Shown here: positions 46,201-57,551 of the stretch, piece after piece | Layout: each line of letters starts with the position of its first letter | How positions within the stretch are numbered: position 1 is the first letter of the stretch | Program-made: the position numbers and the translations under genes | From: Gautieria morchelliformis | Taxonomy: Eukaryota; Basidiomycota; Agaricomycetes; Gomphales; Gomphaceae | DNA length: 64,000 bases | Assembly: GCA_015179125.1 (NCBI GenBank) | Contig: WHVA01000410.1 | Coordinates: 1-64,000, forward strand | Reading direction: 5' to 3' | Notes under the pieces: generated by a model | Database searches by the model: none | What the model was told of the DNA's origin: nothing | The model's input: only the letters and a program-made list of their open reading frames with translations

Positions 46201-49200
46201 TTCGGTGGCAGCGGCCTTAGCGGTGGAGATGGGTGGACGTACTTGTCGGGCGGCTGTGCGGTGAAATTGTTAGTATGGTATAAGTAGGCTTGAAAGGGGG
46301 GGGGTGAATAGTGTCTGGACTGAATATGCAAGAGCGCCAGAGAAAAGGGAAAACAGTAACAAACGAAGCAACGGGGGAAAGCTTACGTCTGGACTCATCG
46401 GCAACGGCCGGACCACTCCACCGCCAAGAGCAGCAGTAGCACTCGCATTCCGTCCAAGTGCTACACTCATGCCACTGAGACCTAGGCTAGATGCACCTCC
46501 GTTCGCCGCAGCCCCCCCGTAAACGCCATGGGTAACATTTGACGCCGACCCTTCATGTCTTACACCTACAGCAGGCCTTGCAGACTGGCTCCGCCCGATC
46601 ACCATGGACACCTCGCGCGGTACAGGGTCACGCGGAAGATCACGGGCCAGGCGGATAGGTGGTCGATGTGCATTGGCATTCGAATGTGACATCATGGGGC
46701 CAGCGGTATGTGGCGGATTCGGATTTGAAGCTGACTGTCCTGCAGTGCCGCCGGTCGACGACCCCATCCGCTCCGCAACACCAACCCGGCCCAACTGCGA
46801 CCCATTGACCCCAAGCATCCCATATTCTCCCATCCCGCCATATCGCATATCCACACCTTTCCCAAACCCGCCTTCCCCCGTAAGCACATCTTCAAGCGTA
46901 AGCTCAGTGTCTGAGTCCCGTCGCCGTGCAGAGCCCTTGTTAACTTCAGCATCTGCAGTGGATTTTGTAATGGTGGCGGTTTCACTGTTCTGCACCGCGC
47001 CCTTCCCACCTTCGGTGGTTGCAGTTTTGCGGGACTCTGCGTTCACAACCCTGACTCCGCTGGGATCAACACCAGCACTAACACTCGAACTTGCCTTCTG
47101 GTCCTCTACGCCCGGGCTGGCACCCGTACTTCCCGGCACAGGCGGCGTCCTCTCCATAGAAGGCGGACGCTTCCACCCCGTCCCCTGAATGCCCGGGGAT
47201 CGCGCTTTTATGCTCCTACTCTTGTGCCGACTGCCACTACGTGCTGCGCCAAGACTCGCTCTAACAACTTCTGCTGCACCCTCTGGCATCGGCGCCACGG
47301 GGCTCATGGTCATGGACATTCCCAAGCCGCCAGCGGAAAAGTTGCTGAAACTGCCAAAACTCGCGCTCAGCCCTGGGCTGTTTGGGCGGGATGCGGATGC
47401 GGAGCCAGGGACGGAGCCTTGTGAGTTAGAAATAGTGTCATAGGTAGCGATGGTGGCATTTACAATGTTGGTGTTGGGTTGTGGTTGTTCATGGACGTGA
47501 AATAGGGTTGTCAGTATCGGCGTTAGAGTCGTCGGCGTGACGGCAACCACAGGAATTGGAAATTCACAATCGGACAATAATAATCAGCGAACCAACCTTC
47601 ACGAACAGTACTAACAAAGATAGAACTCACCACTCGCACTCCCCCTCGACTTCACTTTAGAATGTCTCGACGCGCGTTTCGAATGCCTCGAGTTCCGTGG
47701 TAACGACGCTTTCGAATTATGTCTGCTTCTCGCCTTCCGTCCCGTGCCCTCACCCGCATTCCCACCCATCCCCTTCACCATTGGCACAAACACATCGAAA
47801 GGCAACGTCGCGCTATCCTGCCTCGTCAGCCTATGACTATTCCGCGCCCGCCTTCCCCTGGTACCATTTCCCAACCCGTCCCGTCGGGCATTCCTTGACC
47901 GTCCCATATTACCCACTGGTGGGCTTCTGAGATCCTCGGTTTTCCCCCCGATGCCAGGACTCCCCAGCACCTCCCGCACGTCTGTGCTTCCCGTACTTGT
48001 GCGCCGGCGTTTCCTTCCATCACCAGCACCTTCCACACTGCGCAGGTCCTCACCGTTATCATCCTCACCGCTACGCCACCCATCGCCCTTCGCCACCCAC
48101 GGCGCATACGACCCACCAGGGCTCAAGCCCCAATCCAGATCTGGGGCTGAGGCGTACGACCACCCGGAGTCGCCGTCCGAGGCACTGTAGACGGAGCTAC
48201 CTGAGGACGCGCCGTCGGAGTATGCCGAGACGCTGAGGGAGTAGGTGGACAAAGTCGGGGAGCGAGGGCGAGAGTGACGCCGAGGAAGAGAGAGCGTGGA
48301 GGCCGTGGGTGCGTGCGGAGATTTGGGGGATGGAGCTGTGAGATGGGGAATGTCGGGGATCTTGCTGGTGTCTGAGGTGGCCTTCGGAGGGGTTGAGGGG
48401 TTAGAGTTGGAAACATTCTGGGGGTTTTGGGAGAGCGCGTTTAGAGCGTCAGGAACACGCGGTATCATCGAGGCATTGGAGTTGGAGGACCGCATGATCA
48501 CAGGAAGGGCCTTCGATGCCGAGGGCGGGGGAATCCTGATCGCGAGTTGTTGGAGATGGTCAGGGCGGGTTCGGGATGTAGGAGTGGATGCTGGGGGGAA
48601 GCTTGACGCTACGGCGGCGCCCAAACTAGAGCCGGGGGCCGAAGCTGGAGAGCCAAAGCTGGTGGCGGTAGGAGCAGAGGTAGCGACAGGGGGAGAACTC
48701 AAGCCAAAGCCGGACGCAGACGCCGCTGGAGAAAGGGCGGGCGTCGGGGTAGGCGGAGTGGGTTTCGTCGTATCAGGAGGGTCAACCTGGCATTGAACAT
48801 GAGACGCGGGGGCGAGTGAGTAGGTTAGACAGCGAGTACGAGTGAGAGCCGGAGCACGCACCCGTGACCCTGACGCGCCGGCCTTTTCGGTTACCCTGGG
48901 GAGTAACGGATATTCAGACGCCGCAGGTGCAGGCGCGACTATGCCGGTCCGAGAACTCAATGCGACGCTCCGACGGCGATCAAAAAGATCAGGGAAGCCG
49001 TCGAGGAGGCTCTCGGAGGTGAAGCCGAGGTCGAGCTGGATCTCGGGGGAGCCGAGGCCGTGGGAAGGGAGAGCGCGCGGTGGAGTAGCAGCATCGGAAT
49101 TGGGAGCAGACGCGTTGGCGTGTGGGGGCGCTGCTGCGGCGTTGGCGGCGTTGGCGTGCGCGGCTGTGGCTGACGTGGATGACGTTGCGGCAGTGGGGAT

Positions 49201-49524
49201 ATTCACAGGGTGAGGCTGCGAGCTGGGCTGCCGTGAAGGGTGTCTGTGCTGAGATTGCGATTGGGTTTGAGTATGGCTTTGGCTCTGGTTTTGTGATTGC
49301 GATTGTGCTTGTGAGGGAGGCCAGGGAAAGCGCGTGCCATACGGGAACGCAGGCGATGATGCGGCGGATGATGTGGATGCAGGAAGGGTGGGGAGCGGGG
49401 GAAGCGGGGGCGGGTTGAGGTCCGGGGAACGCTCGAGGTTGGGCGAGTAGAAGGAGGCCGGGGAGGGTGGCGGAGAGGGTCTTTCGCGGGGTTTGCGCTG
49501 CTTCTTGAGGAAGGAGTATATCAT
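43291..49524 (-). CDS. very large low-complexity coiled-coil protein, unknown function
   Basis: ATG at 49524 (MIYSFLKKQRKPRERPSPPP) to the stop at 43291. Introns with good borders: 48787-48861, 47418-47630 and 46254-46386. A 35 nt GT-AG gap (44788-44822) restores frame to the last exon; it is unusually short, and a frameshift is the alternative. About 1,900 residues. Most is Ser/Pro/Ala-rich and probably disordered. Features: a Gln/Ser tract (QAQSQSQNQSQSHTQTQSQS), a Ser-Ala-Ser-Pro-Gly heptad array (about 45495-45700), a Gln run (near 45885), and many SP/TP sites. The only structured part is near the C-terminus (about 44,470-43,880). It reads MDAAKWTLTSGQLQDIVGRA, IRQSAEASSIRLLTLEVLDK, then a long heptad-pattern helix with LRDEIKSKYRGTVRRRR, DQLTEELFRVMDELQQLNKL and KQMTQLEAEREDAW. 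I recall similar C-termini in other basidiomycete hypotheticals but cannot name the family. A scaffold role at the cortex or septum is speculation. Confidence 0.75.
45495..45700 (-). repeat. 21 bp tandem repeat coding for Ser-Ala-Ser-Pro-Gly heptads
   Basis: About ten units of 21 bp (plus strand CTCCTGGACTAGCGCTCCTTA and variants). They encode SASPG followed by two variable residues (ML, IR, VR, VL). It lies inside the large coiled-coil gene and keeps its frame. Each unit has an SP dipeptide, a potential proline-directed kinase site. Confidence 0.9.
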
Positions 49525-51700
49525 GGAGCAAAACGCGAGCGGCGAAGAGGAAGAGGGCCTCTACGACGCAGACGACGACGGAGGGTCTGGAGACCGTTGT
49601 CGAGGTCGAGGACGGTATCGAGACAGTGAGTGTAAGAGGTAAGAGATGCAGTGATATCAGGTGGTCACGTGATCGCCAGGCGACGGGCAGGGTCAGAAAG
49701 CAACAAGTACAAACAATGGGTCCATATATGGTCTTTCCGGGAGATCTGCCATATATTATACGAGTCATCGCTCCATTATTATTACAGTACAGCATGCGCG
49801 ACGCGACTGAATCAACACAAGCTGAAACACTTGCCGGGAAACCATAATATCTTCTATACAGAATCATACAATGATACATCAGAACGTCATCAAGGCACAC
49901 GCACGGCAAAGTAGAGCGTTTATAAGATCTGATCCGTCAGGGTCGCTTCGTATCACCCGCTCAGGGTTATACTTACCTCCGGCCTGCTCATAGTACTGCT
50001 CAGAGGGCCATATTAGTGCCCAAGTATTTACTATATATTTAATGTCCTCCTCTTCAGGTAACAAACGTGTGTTGTCAACCTCGAGAACACGCATACGCCT
50101 CACCGCTCCTCGTGATCGAGTCTAACCCCCGAAAGTAGGCCTCGGACCGGAGACACGATGCAATACTTTCTCGGACCGTGTATTATAATTGCGACTACGG
50201 TGGGTGGCGCATAGTGCGTCAGTAATATGCCCAAGCTATTCAACCTGCGAGTCGTGGTATAACGATTTCGTGCCGGGGACTGATTCAAGCCGGCGTCATA
50301 AACCACAGCACGATATCAAAGTCAATCACAACCAAATGCCTTGGGTATGGTGTACTATCCGAGCTTATGAATTCCTCCAGGAATGCCCCAGGAACGTATA
50401 CCCGGGACCATTCTGGAAGCAGTCTAGGAATACTTAGTAGGCCAGTTCCACATCCCCTTCCAATTCATCTGATACCGGGCTCGGTTGGGACTGCGAAGGC
50501 TTCGGTAATAGCAAATTGCTATGAGACGGCAGCTTTGTGGCGAACGACAACTGAGTCTCCTTTACCACACCACGGCTTGAAGGCGCCTCCAAGCCGTCAA
50601 TGACGCTTATCCGCGGTCAATTACCAAAAACGCCCACCTGCAGTGCCACCACATCAATGACATCATCCATGTTGAGACACTAGTACCGATTCTGACACTG
50701 ACTAAGCCTCTCGTAAGCTTAAGATACGGATACACTTTGTGAAAACTTCGGAAATCCATCAGATCGGTAGCCCAAGGTATTTTGGCGACTGATGAACCTG
50801 TACAAATCTATAAACAGGTAGACTGTTTGCAACGGGTGAAGAGTGCAGTCCGGTCTGGATGGACTGGGAAAGATCTGCGATCCTGTTTATTGTATCTGCC
50901 AAGGGGCGTCCGTCGCTTTTCAACAGTAGCTTGCCGAAATAAGTAAGTACATACGTGATGCTCGGATCCTGCTGAGCTGAATGGAGCTGAAGGTTGAACG
51001 TCCATGCTGGTTATTCCTGACCATAAGTTAGAATACTAGTTTAACGTACTGGTGCGTGAAAAATCTGCCTGTCCCCCAGAGTGCGATTTGGCAGTTTGAA
51101 ACATTTTTAACTCTGAGTGTTTTCTACGCATTGGTACCGACAACGTCTCATCTAGCAGCACTATAGTTGAAGGTGGTAAGGTCAATATTGTTGAAAATGA
51201 TTTTCTAGGAATCAAATTATAATGGGCTCGTCCATTACAGACATAAGATTTTGCTACGAGCGAGAGGCCATCTAGAAGATCATTCAAAAACAAACTGCAC
51301 TTGGCATCATGTTAGAACCAGCACGGTCTGCATGCTACGGCTTGTCCGGATGCACTGCAGGAACAAGCGTCGAGGCAACAATCGCGCAGAGTAACCTTTG
51401 AATTGACATGGCTGCGCAGCATTTTAGACAAAAGAATCACCTGACACTGGAGGCATAGAAAAAAATTCTGATCTATTCACAAAACTGTAAAGGTTTTCCA
51501 GATTTCTTTAGTGTTACTCTTCTATTAAGCAAACTATGTGTGAAGTTTTGCATGTCTGCATATGTTTTGCCACATTTTGTTATCAGGTGATGCTCTGAGG
51601 CAACCCCTACACTTTTCCTGTGCACCATTCTCATGTGATGTTCTGAGACACTACTTTGTTATTGGCTATGCGTGTTATCATTAGCTTGCAATGCCAACAG
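49525..51700. other. no confident gene; possible decayed exons on the minus strand
   Basis: The first part (49525-49660) is the leader of the large minus gene. Further on, minus-strand phrases such as MRVLEVDNTRLLPEEEDIKY followed by GTAAGTATAACC (about 50,096-49,965), and FLDCFQNGPGYTFLGHSW (about 50,430-50,375), look exon-like. I could not join them into a protein. 50,620-51,700 shows nothing. Confidence 0.35.
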
Positions 51701-51709
51701 TTTGCTGTG

Positions 51710-52150
51710 CTTTGTGTCATGGCCTGTTTATTTTGGCCCAACGATCACATTTCAAATTTATTATCCTATTCATCCCCCGACATATGCATTCATTTGGTTC
51801 ACCACTCAACCTGCTCGCTGAGCCTGTTCACTCTGCGGGTCATTTGCCATTGTCATGATCTGTTTATTCTGGGTCAAACCACTGTCATGATCCATTTATT
51901 TTGGCCCAACCAATCACCAACCAAATTTAATACCCTTCGATACATGCATTTATCCTGCTCCTCACTCAACCCATCACTGTCAGAGACACCCTGTTTTCCA
52001 GTTCTGACACTGCCCCAAGTTCTGCTTCCATTTCCAATTCCAATTCTGGAAATATTTCCACTTCTGGGAGAACTTCCACTAGTCCCGCTCACCTTGCCCA
52101 TTTTCCTGACTTCTGATTTCAGAACAGCATTGGAAGTGAAGTGATTTGGG
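51710..52150 (-). repeat. repeat family R, copy 3, with TGTCATG-type direct repeats
   Basis: Reverse-oriented relative of 7370-8010: the complement of GTGTCAGAACTGG, ACAGGGTGTC and GGAAATGGAAGC is present at 51,970-52,050. Three copies of a TCATG..C.GTTTATT.TGG word lie at about 51,717, 51,855 and 51,885. That word also opens family A LTRs. Confidence 0.6.
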
Positions 52151-52587
52151 TAGTACTGTGAGCTTTGTAGCTGTCCTGTGTCAAGAGTAAAATAAACCAA
52201 GTCTATTAAAACAGTGTCGTTCAGGGACACATGACTAAAAATAGAGAGTGTCCGGATCATAGTCACTACTGATCAGAGTCCAATAATAGAATCAAGTATG
52301 GTGAAACACCGTGTATGTAAAGGGAGTGTAGAGTGTGAAAGAGCATTGCTGGTTGTTCTTGATGTGGAGGTGAGTTCGGAAGATGGGAAGGAGAATCAAG
52401 AACAACCAGTAAGGAATCAAAGAGCCAGGTCAGGGACTGAGCGGACGTACTCGGCTAGTGAGTCCCTCATCTCTACGTGGAGTATCGCCTGGTGTAGGTA
52501 GGTCATACGGCTGCAGTCTCGAGGTGCGCGAACTTGATGGCAAGAGTTACCACCTTTGTTTGGACGGTAGTGACTTTAGAGTTCAGA

Positions 52588-52663
52588 GCGGAAGTTGTCG
52601 AGCATAGCGCTATACTCAACAACTTCCGCGCTGAATACCACAGCTATGCTCGACAACTTCCGC
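52588..52663. repeat. perfect 21 bp inverted repeat with 34 nt loop
   Basis: GCGGAAGTTGTCGAGCATAGC (52588-52608) is exactly complementary to 52643-52663. The loop holds a third partial copy, ACAACTTCCGCGCTG, at about 52618-52633, which repeats directly at 52653-52667. No gene overlaps it convincingly. Confidence 0.93.
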
Positions 52664-53154
52664 GCTGCAGTCACACGTCGAGTTGGAGAGGTTGATGTCT
52701 GCGCGATCTGAGCCGGTTGTTTTGGAGCAAGGGATGTGAAGGGTGACGAAAGGGAGATTGCTAGCGGTGACATCGTGTTGAATAGGAGTGGACCGGGATA
52801 CGTGCTGCTTGGGATCAAAGTCAAAGGCCGTGTCGATTATGAGTTCTCCCAGGCGGCAGCAGGACCAGAAAGCTATGCAGGCGACGGCAAAAACGGCGGC
52901 GTTGAATGTGTAATGTGACAGGGGCTGTTTCGGACGATGTGAAGAGTCACTGGGGGCTAAGCGTGAAGACCCTGAGGTGCGCGGTTAGCTAGGGGTTAGA
53001 GTACTAGTGTGCTGTGAGCATGATTACATATTCAGTGCAACATTTGTCCATCAGTACTTTGAGCTCAATCGGAGTAGTGCCGCACCCTATTTGGAACTTT
53101 TTGGCGCCACAACATCGCAACTCTTGCGCAATGTCATCATCGTAAGTTATAACA

Positions 53155-53859
53155 ATGTCCAGTCTAAAAAACGTAAACACACAATACGACACCTCCTTTA
53201 GATCTATGAAACACATACTTCCAGGAGAATTGATCGACCAAGTCATCGACCACTTGCACGATGACTCACCCTCTCTACGAGCGTGTTGTATCACTTGTCG
53301 TGCATGGGTCCCCAGTGCACGGTTTCATATACTCCATAACATTGTTGTGCTCTCCGCTAAGCATGCCGACGCACTCGCCGTGATTCTGGAAACTAGCCCG
53401 CATATTTTTCCCTCGGACTATCTTGATGCTGTCATTCCCACAATTGCTCCCAAATTGACAAAACTGAAGACCCTTCGATTCCACTACGTGACCTTAGCTC
53501 AGCAGCACCCAAACGTCCTGTCTGCATTAATTCACAACTTCTCTACCATCCAAGAATTATGCATTGAAGGAGGCGGCTTCAACAGACTCAGAGACCTTGC
53601 AACGCTCATAGTTGCGCATCCCTTCCTAGAATGCCTGGATCTCAGTGCCATCTGGTGGAAGTCGGTGACCCCAGAAAGGCACTGCGAGAATGTGTTTCAG
53701 GAGTATCCTGACTTGCCCTCACGGTTAAGGTGCATAACATTGAACAATCTACCTCTCGGCATCATCGATTGGATGTCGTCTTACACTGTGGGTAGTCAAC
53801 CCAATGAATCCTATTGGGTGGACCCACTGAGGATTCAGTATATAAACCATTATAGCTAG
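53155..53859 (+). CDS. F-box protein, probably C-terminally truncated
   Basis: ATG at 53155; a second ATG at 53206 directly before the domain is equally plausible. The F-box-like helices read HILPGELIDQVIDHLHDDSP, SLRACCITCRAWVPSARFHI. Hydrophobic repeat segments follow (LKTLRFHYVTLA, FSTIQELCIEGGGF, HPFLECLDLSAIWW), as in basidiomycete F-box/LRR-like proteins. Such proteins are usually 350-500 residues; this frame has 234. Its last 20 or so residues (SQPNESYWVDPLRIQYI) are translated from the MITE-like repeat. So the 3' part was lost or displaced. F-box proteins recruit substrates to the SCF ubiquitin ligase. Confidence 0.72.
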   Translation: MSSLKNVNTQYDTSFRSMKHILPGELIDQVIDHLHDDSPSLRACCITCRAWVPSARFHILHNIVVLSAKHADALAVILETSPHIFPSDYLDAVIPTIAPKLTKLKTLRFHYVTLAQQHPNVLSALIHNFSTIQELCIEGGGFNRLRDLATLIVAHPFLECLDLSAIWWKSVTPERHCENVFQEYPDLPSRLRCITLNNLPLGIIDWMSSYTVGSQPNESYWVDPLRIQYINHYS

Positions 53860-54170
53860 TGTAAATACCAATAGAACCCGTTGAAAATTCAATGAATCGG
53901 TTTCAGTGGAAAAAGTCTCGTTTCAATGAGTTGGTTTCAGGGGTTGACTCATGTGTATTCAGGGATCCTACAAGGGAAGACCAATGGATTGAACCAGGCA
54001 TTTCAAGTCGACGACCACTGAGTTCCCATGAGATAGTCACTTACGACCCCGTGGTTCTATCACCACATTTCAGAGATGCAGCAACTGAATGCCCCATTAT
54101 TTCAAGTCATAAATCAATATATACAAGGGAAAATACAGATGAAACATAAGGTGAAAATCACTGAAATACC
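53790..54170. repeat. CACTGAAA/TTTCAATG-rich MITE-like repeat, copy 2
   Basis: Opens with a dyad, ACCCAATGAATCCTATTGGGT, at the end of the F-box frame. It carries GGTTTCAGTGG, TTTCAATGAGTTGG, CACATTTCAGAG and AATCACTGAAAT words. It ends at the broken glycosyltransferase sequence. It therefore separates two truncated genes. Confidence 0.6.
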
Positions 54171-54960
54171 GCTTTCCAATCCATGAAAAGAAAAACAGAA
54201 TCAGTCGCGGCTAGCAACCCCCGCCGTCGGCCGCACGCACCCGACTCATGCTCAATGATCGCTACCTTGGGGGATTCCGCCAGCTCCCACGCCGCATCCC
54301 TGAGGCAATCCTCCGGTACAACGTGTCCGAGTCCACAATCAGGATAAGCTCGCCCACACGTATGGTGCGCCCGTTCGCTGCCCACGGCATCCACCGCTGC
54401 CCGATCTGCTCAAACATCTCCTCGACCGCCAGGTGCAGTGCGCGCTCCTTGATGTCGAGCTCCACATCCGCAGCCATCAGCGCACTGTTCGACGTCATCG
54501 TTGTGAGCGCGGTCGCGCCCGAGTATGCCGAGTTCGAGCTCGCACACACACCCACACCCGCCGCCGCGATAGGCACAGAAAGGTGCTGACCGGTTCTGTT
54601 AGTTCTCAAAATACTAACGTACCTCATATGCTTGTTGGAAATATTGGAGGAGGGATCGTTGATGTACATGTTGTACACAGGGGATGGGTCGAGCGAACGC
54701 CCAACTCACCATATTCCCTTTTCACAGCCTCAATCGGTCTCTCTATCAAATCGTGCGACAGCTTCCGCCACGAAGAACAGCTGGGACAGCTACCTGGTGC
54801 GGTGGTGGAGAACCTGGGCCATCGTGCCACTCGAAGTCGAGGGATTGGAACAGTTCGATCATGCGAATCAACGACTAACCTGGGGCGGACGGATTTAACA
54901 AACCGTCCAGCGTATTTCCTTCTTCATAAAGCTCTGTGGCACCACCGAACAACAAGGTGA
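54171..54960 (-). pseudogene. glycosyltransferase family 2 (chitin-synthase-like) pseudogene
   Basis: The coding strand reads, in pieces, FEWHDGPGSPPPH, WRKLSHDLIERPIEAVKREY, YINDPSSNISNKHMR (then a GTACGT donor), and HLSVPIAAAGVGVCASSNSA. GRTIRVGELILIVDSDT follows, with the DSD metal-binding triad of GT2 enzymes. The next residues, VVPEDCLRDAAWELAESPKV AIIEHESG, are in another frame, so one base is missing right after DSDT (about 54,320). The acceptor-binding half is absent: the sequence breaks off about 54,220-54,180 at the MITE-like repeat. Intact relatives polymerise or extend cell-surface glycans. This copy cannot. Confidence 0.75.
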
Positions 54961-55054
54961 ACAGTCTAGATGCTCGCTGAGATTGACCATCTCGGACCTC
55001 CGAATGCTACACCCATAAGAATCACCCTGTCAGACTAGTCTCAATGCACTGCAC

Positions 55055-56240
55055 TCACCGGATCGTCCAGTCCGTGCCGCTCCAGCCCCACGACGCCGAC
55101 GCCCCGTCCTCCGAGCCCGAGTACTTGGCGATCGTGACCTGTAGCTCCACGCGCGAGAGCGAGAAGAGCGTGCATGGGCTCGGCGTGAAGGCGCTGCCCG
55201 TCGGCACGGCGCCGGCCACGTTCTGGATCGGGTTGGAGGGCGCGAGGAAGACCACGAATGGCTGCGCCGGGAGGACGGAGGGTGGGGGCGCTGGGGGCGC
55301 GGCGTCAGTGGGCTGTGTGGCTGGGGCCTCATCGCTTGCAGGCGCGGCGTCTGGGACACCGGCCGCAGCGCTGGGCTCGGCTTCTTGGACGTCGAGTTTT
55401 GTCTCCTTTTCAGTCTGGAGGGTCGCCGCATCCGCCGGCTTCTCCGTCTCCTCGGGCTTCTCTGCTTCGTTTCCCGCAGGTGTCTCTTCCGTCTCGGTAG
55501 CCTTCTCTTCCTTCACTGCCTCCTTGTCATCCTTCACCTCGGTTGTTTCATCCTTCTCTGGTTTAGTCTCCTCCTCCTCCTCTTCTTTTTTCTCCTCGGC
55601 TGGCATGGGCCTCAAGTATGGAATCAGGGCACTCGTGAACGCGATGGCGACTACGAGGTTGTTGCGGAGCTGAGCGCATTCACAAATCACGTCAGCACCA
55701 TGTCCATCACAGCAACTATATTATATGGCCAACCTCATCCTCCAATTCGCTCCTCTTCAGATCCCAGATCTTGAGCGCCGGGTCGCCGTGCGAACCGGTG
55801 GCGTTGATCAGAAGATCGATGCGCCCATCGGTGAGCTCAACGACGTTGTGGACGGACTACGAACGATGCGTGAGGTGGAAGCATGAAGTCGTGGAGAAAG
55901 AAACTCACCCCAGAAGACGCCACGTCCAACTTGATGGCACGGACATTATGGCCTTCTTTCGCGGACGCGCTCACGATAGGCTTCAGCACAGGTGCCTTGT
56001 CGGCCGTGCGCGACAGCATCACTCAGGTTGCGGCTGAGCATGCAGGCGGTCCGGTAACCGTGCGGGAGGGATCAATCTCGCGTGTGCGGTCAGGCTGAGT
56101 TCAAGACTCTGCCCAACCAGGACACGGGTGTAAGGAGGAGAGTGGGAGAAGAATACTACGTGCGCTACGACGAGGCGAGTTGAGGGGCTGACCGTGGTGG
56201 CGATGGCGAGAGCGAAGGATGAAGAGTGCGCATACATTTG
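55055..56240 (-). CDS. SDR-like protein with a long acidic insert
   Basis: The clear exons are 55055-55669, 55734-55856 and one ending at 55909, joined by GT/AG introns. Read together: NVRAIKLDVASSG, SVHNVVELTDGRIDLLINAT, GSHGDPALKIWDLKRSELED, LRNNLVVAIAFTSALIPYLR. This follows the short-chain dehydrogenase order: LDV after beta-4, then DxLINxA, then the helix before the catalytic Ser. About 110 residues of Glu/Lys/Pro/Ala follow directly (EEKKEEEEEETKPEKDETTE and more), before PFVVFLAPSNPIQNVAGAV, SPCTLFSLSRVELQV. The usual S-Y-xxx-K active site is not visible. The last exon runs to the TGA at 55055. N-terminal exons (perhaps MQEQMYAHSSSFALAIATT at about 56,249) are uncertain. Activity is doubtful; the frame has no stop within the exons listed. 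Confidence 0.55.
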
Positions 56241-56249
56241 TTCTTGCAT

Positions 56250-57551
56250 TAGTCAGCCAGGTTGTACTCCGACTCGTCCTGTGCCTTTCGCCTTCCGCCG
56301 GAAATCGATTATCTTGCCTACTAGGTATTAGCGCAACTTGTGATCATACCCCAGGCACTTGCACTAGTACTTAGTTGACTTCTGGAGATTGATCATGATT
56401 AGATTAAAAAAAAATCTCATTCATCATTTGGACTTTGCATTTTTTCCTGTACCTAATTTTCAGTACAAGTTGGTACTGTAATTTAGCTGTAGTGCAAGCG
56501 GAACTGAAATATAGCGCTTATTCTTTCTACAGTGTATACTTAGTGCTGTATCTCAAAAGCAGTTGTCACTTGGGGCCGCAGTAGCATTCCGGCACCTCAA
56601 GCATGGAAATTCATTGATACATATATGGAAACTTCAGTATATTTGCCCAGAAATATATATATTAATTCACTGGATTTCACTGAGTGCTCCATGAGCTATC
56701 TTGAAAATTTTTAAGTGTGCGAACAACGACAATCCAGGCCTTCGAGCACTGAAATTCTCATGATAATTATGTTGAATATGTAGTTCCTATGGCACGGAAA
56801 CTAAGTGACAAAGCCACTGAAAATTCTACTGGTCCAACCACTTGAATAATTTCATTGGTTTTTTTGAGGAAACCCGGTAAGCCCAAATTTCATTGGTTTG
56901 TTTCAATGGGGGCTGTTTCAATGATGTACCCACTGAAAACATAAACCCCGTGGGTAAACCCACTAGGTTTCAATGGATTCGCTATCCACAGTGCTTACTA
57001 TCATGTTCTGCCTGTTCATACTGTCACGGTCGAGGATAGAAGAAGGCAGAAAGACACCTACTTAAATATAGAAAAAGTTGCTAGCGCAGTACCGGTACGA
57101 AAGAGTGACGGACAGCGAGGCAGAGGGAATGGAACGAAATGGCTTGAATAAGATAAGAATGATAATAGCCTCGGCGAGGACATAAGGTGAAACATGTAAG
57201 CGACATGAATAACAGGCCACGCGACCATGTGCCTGGTGCCTGCAGCTTTCTCACGATTTTCCAGTTGCAGTTTGCAGAGCTAGGGGATACTACGCGTAAT
57301 GTATGTGAAGTCTCTAACCAGAAGGTTTATTGTAAACTCGGCAGAGGACACTTCGCAACTCAGTTGCGAGACGCTCTTCTGTTACAATATGAGCAGAGCA
57401 CCAAGTGGTAGGTACGGCGATCACAGTTTCATCTGGGCTTAGCAAGAAAACGAACCAGCACAACCAGCGAAGAGTCCTATTAGCAACATCAAACCAAACA
57501 GACAATACCAAGATAGGATGGAAGAGAGAAAGATATGCGCCCACTCTCGCA
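56250..57551. other. no gene; AT-rich with MITE-like repeat at 56,640-57,000
   Basis: The right part repeats the words CACTGAAA, TTTCAATGG and ATTTCATTGGTTT of the repeats at 21,640 and 53,790 and ends with TTTCAATGGATTCGC. Frames elsewhere are short. A promoterless gap between two minus-strand genes. Confidence 0.5.

Noticed and set aside
50375..50430. Possible acyl-CoA synthetase exon (NGPGYTFLGHSW)
   Set aside because: A single short phrase with no neighbouring exons that could be joined in frame.
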